A stretch of DNA of 8,591 bases. Origin: AG41 sp035943095. GTDB lineage: Bacteria; Gemmatimonadota; Gemmatimonadetes; Gemmatimonadales; GWC2-71-9. Below, in pieces: positions 6,797 through 8,591 of the stretch. The number at the start of each line of letters is the position of its first letter. Position 1 is the stretch's first letter. The notes under the pieces were generated by a model. The model did no database searches. It had not been told where the DNA came from and saw only the letters and a program-made list of their open reading frames with translations. The position numbers and the translations under genes are program-made. Location of the stretch: assembly GCA_035943095.1 (NCBI GenBank), contig DASZCN010000051.1, positions 1 to 8,591 on the forward strand, written 5' to 3'.

Positions 6797-7636
6797 CTAC
6801 GCCCTTCGCAGCGTAAACATTGCTATCTCCGGCGGACAAAACAGCCTCGCGGTGATCAGCACCGTTCCGACACCGCGACACACGTAGAGCGGCGCGAGCG
6901 TATCCCGGTACCACCCCGAAACGAAGCGGCCGCTGCCGGACGGTGTGTAGGGCGTGTAAAACGGCAACCGCACCTGGCCGCCGTGGGTGTGGCCCGCCAG
7001 GATGGCGGCGGGGCGGGGGAAGCGGTCGCGCGGGATGCCGTCCACATAGCCCGGCGCGTGCACGAGCCACAGGGCCGGATCCGCCGTGTCTATCCCACGC
7101 ACCGCCGTCGCCACGTCCGGCTCGCCCATTACCGGATCGTCGATGCCGACGATGGTGAGGGCCGATGGCCCCCCCCCCACGCCCACCCGCGCGCTCGAGT
7201 TGTAAAGCAGCTCCACGCCCACCTGTCCGTAGGCGCGCTCCGCGGTGGCGCGATCGATGCCGGCGTCGTGCTCCCAGTTGCCGAGGGTCGCAAAGGTGGC
7301 TCGCGTACCGCGCGCGTGCCCCGACCACGACGCAAGCGTGGCGAGGTCGGAGCGCCGGTTGCAGATGTCGCCGATCAGGACGACGACGTCGGGGCGCTCG
7401 TGCGCAAGCCGCTCGAGCGCGGCCTCCGCTGCCCGAGGCACGCCGTCGCGCAGATGCACATCGGAGATGCAGGCGACCCGCAGATTCTCGAGCTCGGCGC
7501 CGAGCCCGGGCACGACCAGGTCGTGCCGCGACACCTGGATGGCGGTGGGCTCGACGAGGAAGCCGTCGCCCAGCGCGGCGCCGATGAGACCGACAGTCCC
7601 GGTGATGAATTGGCGGCGGGAGAGAGAAACAACCAT
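6797..7636 (-). CDS. Tat-exported calcineurin-like metallophosphoesterase
   Basis: This is a two-metal phosphoesterase of 279 residues. The N-terminus MVVSLSRRQFITG followed by a hydrophobic stretch (about 13-28) is a twin-arginine signal (SRRQF, 6-10), so it probably acts folded in the periplasm or membrane-anchored. Metal-site motifs occur in family order: SDVHLRD (58-64), GDICN (89-93), GNWEHD (119-124), LVHAPGY (191-197) and AGHTHGGQ (214-221). Trp121 stands where GNHD/GNHE has the catalytic-site His; His123 is nearby. The layout resembles YkuE/YaeI-type phosphodiesterases, some of which act on lipid A precursors or phospholipids; the substrate here is not determinable. The ATG at 7636 has no clear Shine-Dalgarno. 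A run of ten G (codons V153-G156) interrupts the gene at 7169-7178. It is 51 bases downstream of the response regulator, on the same strand. Confidence 0.92.
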   Translation of the reverse strand: MVVSLSRRQFITGTVGLIGAALGDGFLVEPTAIQVSRHDLVVPGLGAELENLRVACISDVHLRDGVPRAAEAALERLAHERPDVVVLIGDICNRRSDLATLASWSGHARGTRATFATLGNWEHDAGIDRATAERAYGQVGVELLYNSSARVGVGGGPSALTIVGIDDPVMGEPDVATAVRGIDTADPALWLVHAPGYVDGIPRDRFPRPAAILAGHTHGGQVRLPFYTPYTPSGSGRFVSGWYRDTLAPLYVCRGVGTVLITARLFCPPEIAMFTLRRA

Positions 7637-7650
7637 GCGGAAAAGTAATG

Positions 7651-7662
7651 GAGCCGCGGCTC
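7651..7662. promoter_or_regulatory. 12-base palindrome between response regulator and phosphoesterase
   Basis: GAGCCGCGGCTC is its own reverse complement and lies 14 bases upstream of the phosphoesterase start (minus strand), in the 51-base gap after the response regulator stop. It could be an operator, or a short hairpin with CATTACTTTT after it on the minus strand. In GC-rich DNA such palindromes also arise by chance. Confidence 0.25.
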
Positions 7663-7687
7663 GACATCGCCGGCTAAAACAGAGTGC

Positions 7688-8179
7688 TCACCGCCCGTTT
7701 ACGGGCTGTTGCCGAGCCGCGAGTTCACTCGCGCCTCTCGAACTGCCCTCCCGGTCCGCTGAGTGACTCAATGAATGCAATGAAAACGGAACCGGCGAGG
7801 GGCGCCGAGGGCGGGGCTTGGCGAACGCGGCGTCCTGCACCGCCGACCAGAGCTCCGCGATCGCGAGCGGCTTCAGGAGAAAGCGCTCGGTGGCGTTGAA
7901 CAGCGTCAGGGTCGCGGCCTGGGGCGGCACCGCGGAAATGAGCACGAAGTGCCCGCGCAGCTCCGGCCATTCCAACAGCGCTTGCCGCCACAGCCAGACT
8001 CCGTCCCGCTCCGGCATGTAGAGATCGGTGACGACGACGTCCACCGTGGTTTTCCGCAGCACCTCGTAGGCTTCGAGGCCGCTCGCGGCCGTGGTCACGC
8101 GACATCCCCGTCGCGCGAGCGAGCGCGCCAGCGCCTCCCGCAACGCGAAGCTGTCGTCGACCAAGAGAACCGAGAGCAT
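7688..8179 (-). CDS. Single-domain response regulator (intact receiver)
   Basis: This phosphorylatable receiver of 163 residues has no output domain that I can recognise. All key residues are present: the acidic pair D8-D9 (LLVDDS), phospho-acceptor D52 (VVVTDLYMP), switch Ser82 (LISAV) and Lys103-Pro104 (FLLKPL). The receiver ends at about residue 118. The remaining 45 residues are basic, then Ser-rich, and look disordered. The ATG at 8179 directly precedes MLSVLLVDD, the usual beginning of a receiver. A GGAA about 12 bases upstream is a poor Shine-Dalgarno, but longer versions of the frame would add a non-homologous N-terminus. It likely relays phosphate from a histidine kinase to another protein, as CheY-like proteins do. 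The kinase is not identified; the ORF running off the right edge is too short to judge. The phosphoesterase downstream may share its transcript. Confidence 0.88.
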   Translation of the reverse strand: MLSVLLVDDSFALREALARSLARRGCRVTTAASGLEAYEVLRKTTVDVVVTDLYMPERDGVWLWRQALLEWPELRGHFVLISAVPPQAATLTLFNATERFLLKPLAIAELWSAVQDAAFAKPRPRRPSPVPFSLHSLSHSADREGSSRGASELAARQQPVNGR

Positions 8180-8265
8180 ATGGAATGGTGTTCCGGCGCG
8201 GTTCCTCGCGCCACTGTGGACACGACGCAGCAGGCGTTGGGTCACATGTCGGCGAGGGCGGGGTC

Positions 8266-8290
8266 GCAAGGCGGCGCGCCGCGTCCTTGC
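8266..8290. promoter_or_regulatory. Imperfect GC-rich dyad in the divergent gap
   Basis: GCAAGG at 8266-8271 mirrors CCTTGC at 8285-8290, enclosing the perfect palindrome GCGGCGCGCCGC (8271-8282). The arms align with a small bulge of about 3 bases. It lies between the divergent response regulator and the small ORF at 8348, a natural place for a shared operator. No T-run follows on either strand, so a terminator is unlikely. Confidence 0.35.
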
Positions 8291-8336
8291 CCGTACAGCA
8301 CGAGGCTTGCAGGTGAAGACCAGCGAAGACGCTATT

Positions 8337-8343
8337 AAGGAGG
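8337..8343 (+). promoter_or_regulatory. Strong Shine-Dalgarno for the 58-residue ORF
   Basis: AAGGAGG (8337-8343), continuing as AGGGG, is the best match to the anti-Shine-Dalgarno sequence that I see in the window. It stands 4-5 bases before the GTG at 8348. An in-frame TAA at 8336-8338 leaves that GTG as the only plausible start. Confidence 0.5.
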
Positions 8344-8347
8344 AGGG

Positions 8348-8524
8348 GTGGCGCTCGCGCCAATCACCCGTCATCGCGAAGACCGACGCCGCACCGCGGG
8401 TCGGCGGATCGTCCGTGATCGCCGTCGCGAGACGGTGCCGGTGCCGGTCGAGCATCGGAGCGGTGCGGACCGTCGCTCTCGCGTTCCCCGGCGCTCGGGC
8501 GAGCAGCGGCGCGAGAGCGACTGA
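8348..8524 (+). CDS. Arginine-rich small protein, 58 residues (unrecognised)
   Basis: This GTG-started ORF of 58 residues has an excellent Shine-Dalgarno and a stop (TGA, 8522-8524) that overlaps the ATG of the next frame as TGATG. The protein is about one-third arginine, with repeated RR-centred motifs: REDRRRTAGRR (10-20), RDRRRE (23-28), HRSGADRR (36-43) and RRSGEQRRE (48-56). In between is ETVPVPVEH (28-36). I do not recognise a named family, though RRSGxDRR-type motifs recur in my memory of small bacterial proteins and linkers. About three quarters of its third positions are G or C, somewhat below the large genes. Possible roles are nucleic acid or polyanion binding, or partner of the downstream gene product; none is shown. 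The main risk is that an Arg-rich frame arises easily in GC-rich DNA, so the initiation signals carry the case. Confidence 0.5.
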   Translation: MALAPITRHREDRRRTAGRRIVRDRRRETVPVPVEHRSGADRRSRVPRRSGEQRRESD

Positions 8525-8591
8525 TGACGCACGCGCGCCACGCCCCCCCCCCGGCCGGCTCCCACCCACCCTGGGTGGCCCAGCTCAACGC
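8524..8591 (+). CDS. Start of an ORF cut by the window edge
   Basis: An ATG at 8524 overlaps the stop of the small ORF (TGATG) and the frame is open to the window end: 22 codons, beginning MTHARHAP and continuing PPPAGSHPPWVAQLNA. Nearly every third position is G or C, as in the confirmed genes. A run of ten C (8543-8552) falls within the first ten codons. Too little is present to name a product. It could be a kinase or other regulator facing away from the response regulator, but that is only a guess from position. Confidence 0.4.
   Translation, partial: MTHARHAPPPAGSHPPWVAQLN

Noticed and set aside
7760..7770. TGAGT-G-ACTCA odd palindrome
   Set aside because: It is short and lies inside the response regulator tail; such a dyad is expected by chance.
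8246..8338. 30-codon plus-strand ORF (MSARAGSQ...) ending at the Shine-Dalgarno of the small ORF
   Set aside because: It has no Shine-Dalgarno, overlaps the dyad and lacks recognisable features; it is probably chance.
1..8591. CRISPR array, tRNA, rRNA, transposase or attachment sites
   Set aside because: No regularly spaced direct repeats, tRNA-like fold, rRNA sequence or transposase motif was seen by reading both strands.

Overview
The window is high-GC DNA (by eye well over 60%, third codon positions nearly all G or C) from a bacterium with a diderm-type polysaccharide export system. A fused Wzz/BY-kinase, a Wza-like SLBB protein ending in a membrane helix, Arg-rich small proteins and low-GC ATGTCCAATG-type repeats would fit Gemmatimonadota or a similar soil phylum. 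That placement is inference and no rRNA is present to test it.

Layout: (1) 105-2495 (+), a chain-length regulator fused to a tyrosine autokinase. (2) 2514-3455 (-), convergent with it across an 18-base gap, a receiver-GGDEF protein in which both domains have lost key residues. (3) A 280-base divergent gap, then a compact (+) cluster: a small four-cysteine protein (3736-3963), glmS (3968-5797) and a periplasmic SLBB/polysaccharide export protein (about 5800-6642), spaced by 4 bases and by an overlap. (4) 6643-6796, a convergent intergenic region with a GGGAGC-rich inverted repeat and a conspicuous AT-rich nested palindromic repeat. (5) A (-) pair: an intact single-domain response regulator (7688-8179) followed 51 bases later by a Tat-exported metallophosphoesterase (6797-7636). 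(6) A divergent gap with a dyad, then on (+) an Arg-rich 58-residue small ORF with a strong Shine-Dalgarno (8348-8524), whose stop overlaps the start of an ORF running off the window end (8524-8591).

Functionally, most of the window reads as an exopolysaccharide or capsule locus. GlmS makes glucosamine-6-phosphate, the entry to UDP-GlcNAc. The Wzz/BY-kinase would control polymer length and export by cycles of tyrosine phosphorylation. The SLBB protein would form or contact the outer-membrane export channel. The degenerate receiver-GGDEF protein and the intact receiver are candidate local regulators. The least explained parts are the small ORF and its overlapping partner at the right end, the AT-rich repeat, the four-cysteine protein before glmS, and two 10-base G/C homopolymers inside reading frames.
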